Of a DNA stretch of 33,134 bases, positions 16,546 to 23,441 are shown in pieces. This stretch comes from Bradyrhizobium sp. YR681. Lineage in GTDB: Bacteria > Pseudomonadota > Alphaproteobacteria > Rhizobiales > Xanthobacteraceae. The position numbers and the translations under genes are program-made. The stretch is taken from positions 1 through 33,134 of the forward strand of contig NZ_AKIY01000264.1 in assembly GCF_000282615.1 (NCBI RefSeq), in the 5' to 3' direction. The notes beneath the pieces are model-generated. The model saw only the letters and a program-made list of their open reading frames with translations, searched no databases and was not told the origin of the DNA. Each line of letters starts with the position of its first letter. Position 1 is the stretch's first letter.

Positions 16546-16611
16546 AAAATTTGAATCAATTGCAGTCATTTCAAATTTTACGAGAATTCGATTCAAGTAT
16601 AGATCGAATTC
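16546..16611. promoter_or_regulatory. AT-rich region with two inverted repeats
   Basis: Arms 16546-16555 and 16570-16579 are perfect 10-base complements, and arms 16584-16592 and 16603-16611 are perfect 9-base complements. Both lie in an AT-rich stretch within a high-GC genome, about 100 bases before the LapG-like gene. This fits a regulator-binding promoter region. The rest of the 329-base gap (16385-16713) holds the terminator above and no gene. Confidence 0.6.
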
Positions 16612-16713
16612 GCGGCTAGTTTTACTTGCATTCGTCTCGACTTGACTTGGCTGACTTAGCGGCAACTCAAAAGCTCCGGCGCAATGTGGTCCCAACAAGA
16701 AACGGGGGCCGCA

Positions 16714-17340
16714 ATGTTGGACTTCAGGGGACAGGGGAAGGGTTTGGCGCTGGCTGCCATGCTCTTCGGGATCAGCGCGACGGTGCAGGCCGGTGAGAAC
16801 CGTCTGCTCTACGCAAGCCTCGGCGACACCACGCGTGCGCCGATCGGCTGGGTCGAGTTCTGTGCGGATAACGCCGCTCAGTGCCAGGGCGCACCGACGC
16901 AGCCGCGCGACATCGTGATGTCGCAGGCCGCATGGCGCGACCTCGTCAAGGTCAATCGCTGGGTCAACGAGACCGTCAAGCCTTTGACCGACCAGGAGCA
17001 CTGGGGCGTGATCGAGAAATGGTCGCTGCCGTCGGACGGTTACGGCGACTGTGAAGACTACGTGTTGCTGAAGCGCAAGATGCTGATGGATGCCGGTTGG
17101 CCCCGCGAGGCCCTGCTGATCACCGTCGTGCGCGACAAGAAGGGCGAAGGGCACGCGGTGCTGACGGTGAAGACCGACAAGGGCGAGTTCGTTCTCGACA
17201 ATCAGAACGAGAACGTCGTTGCCTGGACGGAGACCGGCTACCGCTTCGTCAAGCGCCAGTCGCAGAGCGATCCCAACGTCTGGGTCTCGCTCGGCGATAC
17301 CAAGCCGGCGGTCTCCACCGCCAGCGCAAGAGATCAGTAG
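16714..17340 (+). CDS. Transglutaminase-like cysteine peptidase (peptidase C93, LapG-like)
   Basis: The 208-residue protein has a signal peptide ending in VQA near residue 26 and acts in the periplasm. The catalytic Cys113 is in GDCEDY, His147 in EGHAVL and Asp162 in LDNQ, all as expected for family C93 (PF06035). In LapG the Asp and Glu flanking the Cys bind calcium, and both are conserved here. LapG cleaves a surface adhesin under c-di-GMP control; whether this member does so is unknown. An ATG at 16684 in the same frame is an alternative start but would lengthen the signal peptide. Confidence 0.88.
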   Translation: MLDFRGQGKGLALAAMLFGISATVQAGENRLLYASLGDTTRAPIGWVEFCADNAAQCQGAPTQPRDIVMSQAAWRDLVKVNRWVNETVKPLTDQEHWGVIEKWSLPSDGYGDCEDYVLLKRKMLMDAGWPREALLITVVRDKKGEGHAVLTVKTDKGEFVLDNQNENVVAWTETGYRFVKRQSQSDPNVWVSLGDTKPAVSTASARDQ

Positions 17341-17406
17341 AGACAAGAAACGAGTTACGCGACCCGGTCACATCCCCACCCCTCCCCGTCCCAGACCGGT
17401 TCGCGC

Positions 17407-17436
17407 GCGGCCAGCCATCCCCCAATGGCTGGCCGC
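17407..17436 (+). terminator. Strong hairpin after the LapG-like gene
   Basis: Arms 17407-17418 and 17425-17436 are perfect 12-base complements around a 6-base loop, 66 bases beyond the stop at 17340. The flank reads AACTTTG, with only a short T-run. Confidence 0.6.
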
Positions 17437-17465
17437 AACTTTGTCAAGCGCGCGGAACGCGCTAA

Positions 17466-17537
17466 ATTCCACTGGAATCAAAGCGGTATAGCGCGTACGA
17501 CCGCGACGTTTCGAGACGTCTCGCGACGGAACGTTCC
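17466..17537. promoter_or_regulatory. Cluster of palindromes before the 17.6 kb gene pair
   Basis: Three palindromes lie close together: 17466-17478 (6-base arms around one base), 17512-17523 (12-base perfect) and 17528-17537 (10-base perfect). They precede the gene starting at 17612 and may bind dimeric regulators. Confidence 0.45.
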
Positions 17538-17611
17538 CCAAACACGACGTCTCGATACGGGGAAAAGCCGGGGAATTTGTTCTGGCTGCGTTCCGTGCCA
17601 TAAATTGGCCC

Positions 17612-17938
17612 ATGCTTACCGACCTTTTCCTGCGAAAGACCGTGATCGGCGGCGATACCGCGCGCGGCGACTACCTCGTGATTTGGGATGACCTCACGAT
17701 CGGCCGCATCTTCAAGACGGTCGCCGTCGGCGGCAAGGACGCTTGGCAGTGGTCCTGCGGCCTGCCGAACGTTCCGCAGCGAAGCACCCATCGCGGACGC
17801 GCCGGCAGCCTCGATGCGGCGAAAATCGACTTCCGGGCCGCCTGGACGGAGCTGCACGCCGAGCTGAGCCATGAGGAGATTCGCGAGGCCCGCGCGATGG
17901 ACGCCGACCGCTCGCGGCCCTGGCATCGGCGCGGATGA
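17612..17938 (+). CDS. Small hypothetical protein
   Basis: This 108-residue soluble protein has no signal peptide or membrane segment. It opens MLTDLFLRKTVIGGD and has an IWDDLTIGRIFKT stretch, a pattern I recall from conserved hypothetical proteins of Bradyrhizobium. Function is unknown. Its stop overlaps the next start by four bases (ATGA), so the pair is translationally coupled. The palindrome cluster at 17466-17537 is upstream. Confidence 0.75.
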   Translation: MLTDLFLRKTVIGGDTARGDYLVIWDDLTIGRIFKTVAVGGKDAWQWSCGLPNVPQRSTHRGRAGSLDAAKIDFRAAWTELHAELSHEEIREARAMDADRSRPWHRRG

Positions 17939-18216
17939 GCTGGTCAGCCGCCTTCGACGAGCCGGTCGCGCTGCCCGACGGCCGGACGCTGCTGACGCTG
18001 CTCGATGCCGGCGAGTATATCGCCGCCCTGCCGAAGACAACCCAGCAACGCCCGGAATGGCAGGCGGCGACCGAGGCGATCCTGCTGGTCGCCGAGCGCG
18101 GCGGCGATACCATGCTCGCTCGCATCGGCATGCTGCGCGCGCTCAACGCCGGCAAGCCAAGTGCAGATCCTGCGCCGCGCAGGAAAAGGGCAAAGTCCTA
18201 CCGCGTGATCTCCTAG
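17935..18216 (+). CDS. Small hypothetical protein, coupled to the preceding gene
   Basis: The 93-residue product begins MSWSAAFDEPVALPDGR and is soluble, with a basic C-terminus rich in Lys and Arg. I do not recognise a domain. Its ATG overlaps the stop of the gene at 17612. The toxin-antitoxin promoter starts about 20 bases after its stop. Confidence 0.7.
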   Translation: MSWSAAFDEPVALPDGRTLLTLLDAGEYIAALPKTTQQRPEWQAATEAILLVAERGGDTMLARIGMLRALNAGKPSADPAPRRKRAKSYRVIS

Positions 18217-18222
18217 AAAAAT

Positions 18223-18263
18223 GTAAAGTAACACTTGACATATCGATAGTGACGCTTTACAAC
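18223..18263 (+). promoter_or_regulatory. Promoter and operator-like repeat of the toxin-antitoxin operon
   Basis: A consensus -35 TTGACA at 18235-18240 is followed after 17 bases by TACAAC at 18258-18263 as -10. An imperfect inverted repeat with 13-base arms 18223-18235 and 18248-18260 (10 of 13 pairing) spans both elements, as expected for autoregulation by the antitoxin. Confidence 0.7.
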
Positions 18264-18299
18264 TTCACTCAACAACAGCGGATTTGAGTGGGGCGAGCG

Positions 18300-18578
18300 A
18301 TGATCAAGACTTATCGACACAACGGCCTGAAGGAGCTAATCGAGACCGGCAAGACGGCGCGGATCGATGCGAAGTTTCACGCACGCTGCATCGAGGTGCT
18401 CGACGCGCTCCAGTCAGCGACCGACCTGCGCGCCATGAACCGTCCGGCTTTCCGCCTCCACCAGTTGAAGCAGTTCAAGCCCGTGCGTTACTCGGTTTGG
18501 GTGTCCGGCCAGTGGCGGATCACATTCGAATGGGATAAGGGAGATGCCTACCGTGTCGATTTCGAACAGTATCACTGA
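18300..18578 (+). CDS. HigB-like RelE/ParE-family toxin
   Basis: This 92-residue protein fits the HigB branch of RelE-type toxins, which cleave mRNA on the ribosome. Typical features are the late FRLHQLKQFKP stretch and the closing SVWVSGQWRITFEW, then a VDFEQYH end. The gene precedes the antitoxin, which is the usual higBA order. I start at ATG 18300, with a GTG four codons earlier possible. A promoter lies at 18235-18263. Its stop codon is part of a hairpin that lies before the antitoxin start. Confidence 0.85.
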   Translation: MIKTYRHNGLKELIETGKTARIDAKFHARCIEVLDALQSATDLRAMNRPAFRLHQLKQFKPVRYSVWVSGQWRITFEWDKGDAYRVDFEQYH

Positions 18579-18596
18579 GGGGCGGAGCGCCCCTCA
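18576..18596 (+). other. Hairpin between toxin and antitoxin
   Basis: Arms 18576-18584 and 18588-18596 are perfect 9-base complements around the loop GAG. The left arm begins at the toxin stop and the antitoxin ATG follows 8 bases after the stem. It could modulate antitoxin translation or mRNA decay. Confidence 0.6.
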
Positions 18597-18603
18597 CCCG
18601 GGC

Positions 18604-18942
18604 ATGACGATGGCGAAAGAATACAAGGCCGGCCCGATCCGGCGGAAACCGACCCACCCGGGCGCAATCGTCAAACGGGACGTCGAGGCGTTGGGGCTGT
18701 CCGTCAATCAGGTAGCGCTCGCCATCGGCGTGACGCGTGCTGCGCTCGGCAATGTGGTGTCCGAAAAGTCGGCCGTCTCGCCAGACATGGCCCTGCGGCT
18801 TGCCGCCTACTTCCGCACCGAGGCCAATCTGCTGCTCGACATGCAGCGGGACTACGACGTCTGGACCGCGCGCGAGAAGATCAAGGGCGAGCTGGACAAG
18901 ATCGAACCGGTCGAATGGGACCGCGACGAGGTCAAGGGCTAG
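18604..18942 (+). CDS. HigA-like antitoxin, XRE-type HTH
   Basis: The 112-residue protein neutralises the HigB-like toxin and probably represses the operon. A HPGAIVKRDVEALGLSVNQV stretch is followed by AIGVTRAALGNVVSEK, a helix-turn-helix pattern usual in HigA. ATGs at 18604 and 18610 are both possible; upstream in-frame starts at 18544 overlap the toxin. No clear ribosome site is present, perhaps because of the hairpin. The stop TAG shares a CTAG with the stop of the convergent HNH remnant, which marks the change to the prophage strand. Confidence 0.85.
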   Translation: MTMAKEYKAGPIRRKPTHPGAIVKRDVEALGLSVNQVALAIGVTRAALGNVVSEKSAVSPDMALRLAAYFRTEANLLLDMQRDYDVWTAREKIKGELDKIEPVEWDRDEVKG

Positions 18943-19219
18943 AACGGAATATCCGACAGCGGACAGAACGCCGGCATCACGACCGGCCGGCAGACATGGC
19001 CATATTGCTTGGCCATGTTCTCGCGCGCCGTCAGCCACTGGAGCTGGGCCCGGCCGCGATCGAGCGGACCGAGCGGCGCGCATAGACCAGGCCGCCGCCC
19101 TGGTGGCTGACGGCATAGGTCCATCTCCACTGCATCAGGAAGTCGTAATCTTCCGGGGACACCTTGACGACGTACTGGACGCGCGCGCCGATGGTGATCG
19201 TGCGATAGGGTGTAAACAC
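18939..19219 (-). pseudogene. Remnant of an HNH endonuclease, core deleted
   Basis: Two frames join into one recognisable protein. The upstream part reads VSPEDYDFLMQWRWTY and GLVYARRSVR, the usual N-terminal region of phage HNH endonucleases. After about 19080 that frame ends soon, and in another frame LQWLTARENMAKQYG follows, the usual C-terminal end of the same family. The part between, which should hold the His-Asn-His catalytic core, is missing. This points to an internal out-of-frame deletion and an inactive gene. A GTG near 19219 is a possible start. Confidence 0.55.
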
Positions 19220-19229
19220 GCAAGTCTTG

Positions 19230-19370
19230 TCAGCCGCCGATCGAGGAGCGGATCGTCGTGCCATCCGAGAACATCAACAGCTCCGCCAGGGTCCAGAGCG
19301 CGGCCGCACCCGCGACCGCGCCAAGCGCGATGGTGCCGTAAACCACGATGCGACCGATGATCTCGAACAT
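19230..19370 (-). CDS. Small membrane protein
   Basis: The 46-residue product has one hydrophobic segment of about 25 residues, then a short polar C-terminus. Its ATG shares a base with the TGA stop of the upstream 169-residue gene (TGATG), so the two are coupled. Function is unknown; a small lysis accessory is possible. Confidence 0.65.
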   Translation of the reverse strand: MFEIIGRIVVYGTIALGAVAGAAALWTLAELLMFSDGTTIRSSIGG

Positions 19371-19879
19371 CAGGTCATGCTCCCTGGCATGAAGCAGCGG
19401 ATGGACGGGCCCTGGTAGCCCCAGATCGGCCACACCATCGTTTGCCCCGCCCGGTTCGGCTCCGTGATCACGGCATCGTCGGGCACGTCGACCCAGATCA
19501 TGTTCGCCTTGTCGGCATCGTCGTTCGAGATCGGGATCCTGACGCGATAGTGCCCGCCGCTGGATTCCCAGTCGACGTCGGCAAGCGCGTAGCCGTCGGC
19601 ATCCGAGCAGCACGGGCCCTTGCCGGAACGCAGGCTGTCGAACCAGGGCTTGAGGGGTGAAGCCGCATAACGGCCGTCGAGATCGCGCGCATGGGCATAG
19701 CGCGCTCCCAGCATCGCTGTGGCGAGGATCACCAAAGCGAGCAGCACCATCACCCAGCCCTTCAGGATGGTGCCGCGGTCAACGCCCGCGCGGGCATCGC
19801 GCCAGGTCTCGAGCGCGCAACCGCCGAGCAGGACTACGGCCACAGCCGCGCCCAGCCAGAGATCGTTCTTTGTTGGCAT
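19370..19879 (-). CDS. Two-helix membrane protein with periplasmic domain
   Basis: This 169-residue protein has hydrophobic segments at about 8-22 and 40-58, then a polar domain with a double cysteine (GPCCSDADGYA) and a WPIWGYQGP stretch near the end. I remember similar proteins from rhizobial prophages without an assigned function. The next gene (46 residues) is coupled to its stop. The preceding coiled-coil gene ends 19 bases upstream. Confidence 0.7.
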   Translation of the reverse strand: MPTKNDLWLGAAVAVVLLGGCALETWRDARAGVDRGTILKGWVMVLLALVILATAMLGARYAHARDLDGRYAASPLKPWFDSLRSGKGPCCSDADGYALADVDWESSGGHYRVRIPISNDDADKANMIWVDVPDDAVITEPNRAGQTMVWPIWGYQGPSIRCFMPGSMT

Positions 19880-19898
19880 GTGTTTGAACCGTGGCTGG

Positions 19899-20192
19899 CT
19901 ATTTCTTGTCGTGCCGCTCGACGTAGCCGTGGCCGTTGCGCAGCTCGTCGTACCACTTCATCAGGAGACCGATCTGCATCTCCTGAATAGCGACCTTCTT
20001 CAGCGTCTCGCCGAAGCTCTTGAACTCGTCCTTCATCTCGGCGAGCTCGTCACGCATTGCCCTGAGTGTCAGGCGCGTGGTCACATCATCGCCGCCGCGG
20101 CGATAGAGGAACGCCGCGGCGACGCTGAGGCCGCCGACGAGCGTGAGAAGATCGCCGGCGCGAAACGTCCATTCGAAGGTCAGGCCACCCAT
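19899..20192 (-). CDS. Phage membrane protein with coiled coil
   Basis: The 97-residue product has an N-terminal membrane segment at about 13-31, then a charged heptad-like stretch (about 40-80, rich in Glu, Lys, Leu) and a basic tail. This layout fits a holin or spanin-type accessory, but the family is not recognised. It starts three bases after the stop of the holin-like gene upstream. Confidence 0.65.
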   Translation of the reverse strand: MGGLTFEWTFRAGDLLTLVGGLSVAAAFLYRRGGDDVTTRLTLRAMRDELAEMKDEFKSFGETLKKVAIQEMQIGLLMKWYDELRNGHGYVERHDKK

Positions 20193-20195
20193 CGC

Positions 20196-21083
20196 CTAGA
20201 GCCCCGGCACCAGGGTTGCGAGCCCGGCGCCCCCCGAGATCACGAGCCCGATGAAGCCGGTGATATCCTTCTTCACCATCGAGGCGACCGGCGAGCACTT
20301 GATCATGAAGTCGGAATCCGGCTGCAGCGCGTTGCGCAGCTCCACCATCTTCTCGAAATTGCTGATCAGCGCCGGATCCGGCATCGGCAGCGGATTGCCG
20401 GAGTCATCGGTCACGGCCTTCTGGCGCACCGTGATGATGTCGATCCATGCCTGGTAGCACGGCGCCGTCACCTTGCTGCCGGAGGCGTTGGCGAGCTTGA
20501 GCGCATATTGCAGGTCCGGCAGAAGCTTGGCGTCGAGGGCGCCGAGAATGTCGGAAAGTCCCACCGACGCCCGGCCGCTGAGACCGCCCGAACTGCCCGC
20601 GTCCGAATTGGCCTTGATGTCGGCGATGATGTTGCCCGTGAGAGCTTTGCGCACCTGCGTCTGCGCGTGCGCATCGCCGGCAAAGGCGAAGAAGCCCGCG
20701 AGCAGGAGAACGGCTATCGCCGCCGCTCCGCGTGCCGTCTGACCCACGGCGCGCTGGGCGGCGGGCGTGGCCTCCACCTTCGCCGCATCGGCCGCTCCCG
20801 AGGTTGCGATCTGCGCCAACGTCTGGTTCGCCTGCGAATTGACGGATATCTGCTCGATCCCGGGCATCGCGGCGACCGTCTTGATCATGCTGCCCTGCCC
20901 GCCGAACATCGTGACGAGGCCGCCAAGGAAGCCGTTGCCGAGGGTGGCAACGGCGAGAACCGCCTTCACCATGCCCGGGCTGAGCGAGAGGTCACCGAGC
21001 TGACCGGCGCCGCCCAGCAAGGTGGTGTTGAACAGGATGACGATGCCGATCCACTGGAGCGTGGTAATGTCGCTAAGCTTCAT
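20196..21083 (-). CDS. Holin-like two-part membrane protein
   Basis: This 295-residue protein seems to have two parts. Residues 1-115 resemble a short phage holin: helices at about 10-30 and 40-60, and a LATLGNGFLGG motif. Residues 118-140 then form another hydrophobic segment ending in AHA-Q, like an internal signal peptide, followed by a polar domain of about 130 residues and a terminal hydrophobic stretch. This looks like two phage genes joined in frame. The start is the ATG at 21083 with AAGGAAAGGAAAA upstream. Confidence 0.7.
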   Translation of the reverse strand: MKLSDITTLQWIGIVILFNTTLLGGAGQLGDLSLSPGMVKAVLAVATLGNGFLGGLVTMFGGQGSMIKTVAAMPGIEQISVNSQANQTLAQIATSGAADAAKVEATPAAQRAVGQTARGAAAIAVLLLAGFFAFAGDAHAQTQVRKALTGNIIADIKANSDAGSSGGLSGRASVGLSDILGALDAKLLPDLQYALKLANASGSKVTAPCYQAWIDIITVRQKAVTDDSGNPLPMPDPALISNFEKMVELRNALQPDSDFMIKCSPVASMVKKDITGFIGLVISGGAGLATLVPGL

Positions 21084-21103
21084 GTGTTTTCCTTTCCTTG
21101 GGG

Positions 21104-21262
21104 TCAAAAGCAGCAGCGCGGGTGCCGCGTGTCAGGCGGTCCGTTGCATTCGTAATAGGGTGGGCAGGGAATGAACGTCGGGGCAGCTGCGCGCGCCAGC
21201 AGCCACGCGATGGCAGCCACGGTCAGCAGCAGCGAGAGCGCCAGCGCCCGACGGTTCATCAT
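21104..21262 (-). CDS. Small Cys/Pro-rich membrane protein of the lysis cassette
   Basis: This 52-residue ORF is short and easily missed. After MMNRR it has a hydrophobic helix to about residue 27, then a Pro/Cys-rich tail with IPCPPYYECN and PRCCF. Its ATG lies one base beyond the endolysin stop, and its own stop lies 20 bases before the holin-like gene. Position and layout recall spanin-type genes, but no lipobox is clear. Alternative starts at 21262 or 21259 differ by one Met. Confidence 0.6.
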   Translation of the reverse strand: MMNRRALALSLLLTVAAIAWLLARAAAPTFIPCPPYYECNGPPDTRHPRCCF

Positions 21263-21263
21263 C

Positions 21264-22151
21264 TCAAGTGAACAGCAGCCCGAGCGACTTCAGCGTCTCG
21301 GGTGCCGCAAGGCCATTCGGCGCGATCCCGTGCGAGGCCTGATAGGCGGCGACCGCCGCGCGGGTTTGACGGCCGTACGAGCCGTCGACCATGATCTGAT
21401 CCGGCAGCGCATGGGCCTCGTTCAGCGCCGACTGCAGCGCCTTCACGGATTCCGCATCGTTCATGTAAGGCAAAAAGCCGCCGCCGACGCCGTCGGGCAG
21501 CGGCGCGGGCGCCGGCACGGTCGACGGCTCCTCGGTCGACGCGACGGCCGCACCAGCCCCCGTTCCGATCGCAAGGTCCGGCCGGAGCTCTGCGATGCGC
21601 AGCAGCACCGGGACGATCCCGAGCTGTACGTCATAGGTTGAGGGCGACCAGACGCCGTCGCTCACATACTTCCCGCCTGGCCCCCACGGCTTGTCGTAGA
21701 TCGTGGTGGCCGACCACAGATAGCCGGTCGGCCGGCCGTGCGCGCGCGGGCCAAAACCGTTCCAAGCCTCGCCCTTCCAGCAGGCATACTCCATCGACCA
21801 GGGCGAGGAATTCTTGTCCAGCCCGTCATAGTGGATGTAGTACCGCATCGCATCGAGGCGCGACTTGAACGGCCCCTTGCCGCGCGGCACGTTGGTGGAG
21901 ACGCGGTCCCAGCGGTCGCCCTGGCCCAGCGCCCGGGTCGGGTCACAGTTGCTCTCGCGCAGCTCCAGCACCCCGATGAAGGCCGGCGGGATTGCGGTCC
22001 CCTCACAGGCCGCGACATAGACCTCGAGATTGTCGGGGCGCAGGACCCGCTTCGCCGCCGCGTCGATCGACGACACCTTGGCGGGATTGACCTTCATCAC
22101 CGCCAGGTAGCCTGCGTATTCGCCCTTGAGGGCTTCGTAGGGGTGCTGCAT
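21264..22151 (-). CDS. Endolysin with C-terminal peptidoglycan-binding domain
   Basis: The 295-residue protein should cut peptidoglycan at lysis. The N-terminal region has VLELRESNCDPTRALGQGD, which looks like a lysozyme-type catalytic segment with Glu, and later a glycosidase-like core to about residue 190. A linker rich in Pro and Ala follows, and the C-terminal PG_binding_1 domain has VKALQSALN, VDGSYGRQTRAAV and LKSLGL. No signal peptide, so export depends on the holin. GGAGG lies 5 bases before the ATG. Confidence 0.85.
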   Translation of the reverse strand: MQHPYEALKGEYAGYLAVMKVNPAKVSSIDAAAKRVLRPDNLEVYVAACEGTAIPPAFIGVLELRESNCDPTRALGQGDRWDRVSTNVPRGKGPFKSRLDAMRYYIHYDGLDKNSSPWSMEYACWKGEAWNGFGPRAHGRPTGYLWSATTIYDKPWGPGGKYVSDGVWSPSTYDVQLGIVPVLLRIAELRPDLAIGTGAGAAVASTEEPSTVPAPAPLPDGVGGGFLPYMNDAESVKALQSALNEAHALPDQIMVDGSYGRQTRAAVAAYQASHGIAPNGLAAPETLKSLGLLFT

Positions 22152-22200
22152 GGAACCTCCGGTTTGAAAAAGTTAAGGGTGCTTACCCACAGACGGCACA

Positions 22201-22220
22201 AAGCCGCCCGAAGGCGGCTT
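22201..22220 (-). terminator. Stable hairpin with TTCG loop
   Basis: Arms 22201-22208 and 22213-22220 are perfect 8-base complements. Read on the minus strand the loop is TTCG closed by C and G, a very stable tetraloop, with a TTTG after the stem. It lies between the divergent endolysin and acyltransferase leader, so it may isolate the endolysin promoter from read-through. Confidence 0.5.
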
Positions 22221-22266
22221 GTCAGGCATGGCTCGCGGCGGTAGGACTGCTTGAGGAGCACAACCA

Positions 22267-22377
22267 ATGCTGAAGCGGATATTTCAGGTCTTGCGCAGGT
22301 GGCTCTCTGGCCCCGCCCCTCAACCTGTTCGAGAGACCGAGATCGACGATCTCGAGCGGCGCGGCGGCATCTGGTGA
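22267..22377 (+). CDS. 36-residue ORF before the acyltransferase
   Basis: ATG at 22267 has a GAGGAG site at 22253-22258, 8 bases away. The ORF reads MLKRIFQVLRRWLSG and continues to a TGA at 22375-22377 that overlaps the GTG start of the acyltransferase. The N-terminus is an amphipathic basic helix and the rest is acidic. It may be a leader peptide that couples translation, or a small protein of its own. Confidence 0.6.
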   Translation: MLKRIFQVLRRWLSGPAPQPVRETEIDDLERRGGIW

Positions 22378-23441
22378 TATTCGACGCCATACGATCGTTG
22401 GCGGCGCTCGCCGTCTTGCTGGGGCATGCTGACGGGACCTTCCCGCCGTTCGCGCCTGACAAAACCCATCACATCGCCAGCGCGCTGTGGCCCCAGCAGA
22501 TGGGCGTTGTCATCTTCTTCCTGCTGTCAGGCTACCTCATCACGGAAACACTGGACCGGCGCCTGCGCGACCCCAAGGCGACCTTTGCCGACTTCGCGAT
22601 TGACCGCTTCGCACGGATCTACTCGGCCTTCTTGCCGGCGATCATCGTGGTCGCGCTGATCGACATCTACAGCTTCAGGACCTGCCCCTATCCGAGCCCT
22701 GAGACGATCGCCCGGTTCACGCCCGGAATCTTCATCGAGAACCTGTTCATGTTGCAGGCGCCGGATGTCGCGTGGCCGTTCGGCTCCGGCAACCCGTTCT
22801 GGTCCGTCGCCATCGAGTTCTGGATCTATATGTTTGTCGGGCTCTCCGCCTTTGCCCTCCGCGATGGCCTCACACCTGCAAAGGGCATCGCCATCATCGC
22901 CGTGTCCTTCATCCCGCTGCAGTCGATCGACTCCAACAATTTGGTCTTTGTGCCCTGGGTGATGGGCGCGATCGTGAGACAGGTGATTGCGACCGGCGCG
23001 CTGCGCAAGGTGGCGACCTCGGCGCTGCTCGCGACCCTCGCCGCCGGCGTCGGCATGGTCATCTGGCGCAACATTCTTGGAGAGACGCGGGTCTACGATA
23101 ATCTGACGTCGCTAACACTCGCCGCGACATTCCTTGCAATCGTTGCCCTGTCAAAGCGCCTGCCGGAACAGAACGTCGCAACCATTATCGCCGCATGGTT
23201 CGCGCGCTGGTCCTACTCGCTCTACCTCCTGCACCACTCCGTGTTGCAGCTCTTCCACAGCGCCTTCGGCGACGATCCGCCGATCCTCATTCCCATCATC
23301 GCGTCAATCACCCTCTCGATCGCCTTTGCGGAGCTGACCGAGGTGCACCATCGCAAGCTGGGCGCGTTCCTCAAGCGGCAGCTGCACGAGCGGGTTTTGC
23401 CCTATGTGCGCAGCTTTTCCGTCAGAGACCGGATCCTCTGA
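22374..23441 (+). CDS. Acyltransferase-3 family membrane protein
   Basis: The 355-residue protein matches the OafA/YrhL family, which transfers acetyl or other acyl groups to surface glycans. About ten hydrophobic segments are visible. The N-terminus has IFDAIRSLAALAVLLGH with the family's catalytic-region His near residue 17 and later FFLLSGYLI. The start is a GTG that overlaps the stop of the 36-residue ORF; the open frame reaches back to 22251 but without family similarity. It is transcribed opposite to the phage operon and is a candidate lysogenic-conversion gene. Confidence 0.85.
   Translation: MIFDAIRSLAALAVLLGHADGTFPPFAPDKTHHIASALWPQQMGVVIFFLLSGYLITETLDRRLRDPKATFADFAIDRFARIYSAFLPAIIVVALIDIYSFRTCPYPSPETIARFTPGIFIENLFMLQAPDVAWPFGSGNPFWSVAIEFWIYMFVGLSAFALRDGLTPAKGIAIIAVSFIPLQSIDSNNLVFVPWVMGAIVRQVIATGALRKVATSALLATLAAGVGMVIWRNILGETRVYDNLTSLTLAATFLAIVALSKRLPEQNVATIIAAWFARWSYSLYLLHHSVLQLFHSAFGDDPPILIPIIASITLSIAFAELTEVHHRKLGAFLKRQLHERVLPYVRSFSVRDRIL

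Noticed and set aside
17341..19230. tRNA or attachment site at the left prophage border
   Set aside because: I looked for a tRNA-like end and direct repeats and saw none; the right end is outside the window, so the site cannot be defined.
19719..21155. Plus-strand ORF of 478 codons
   Set aside because: Antisense over several coupled phage genes; low-complexity Arg/His-rich composition.
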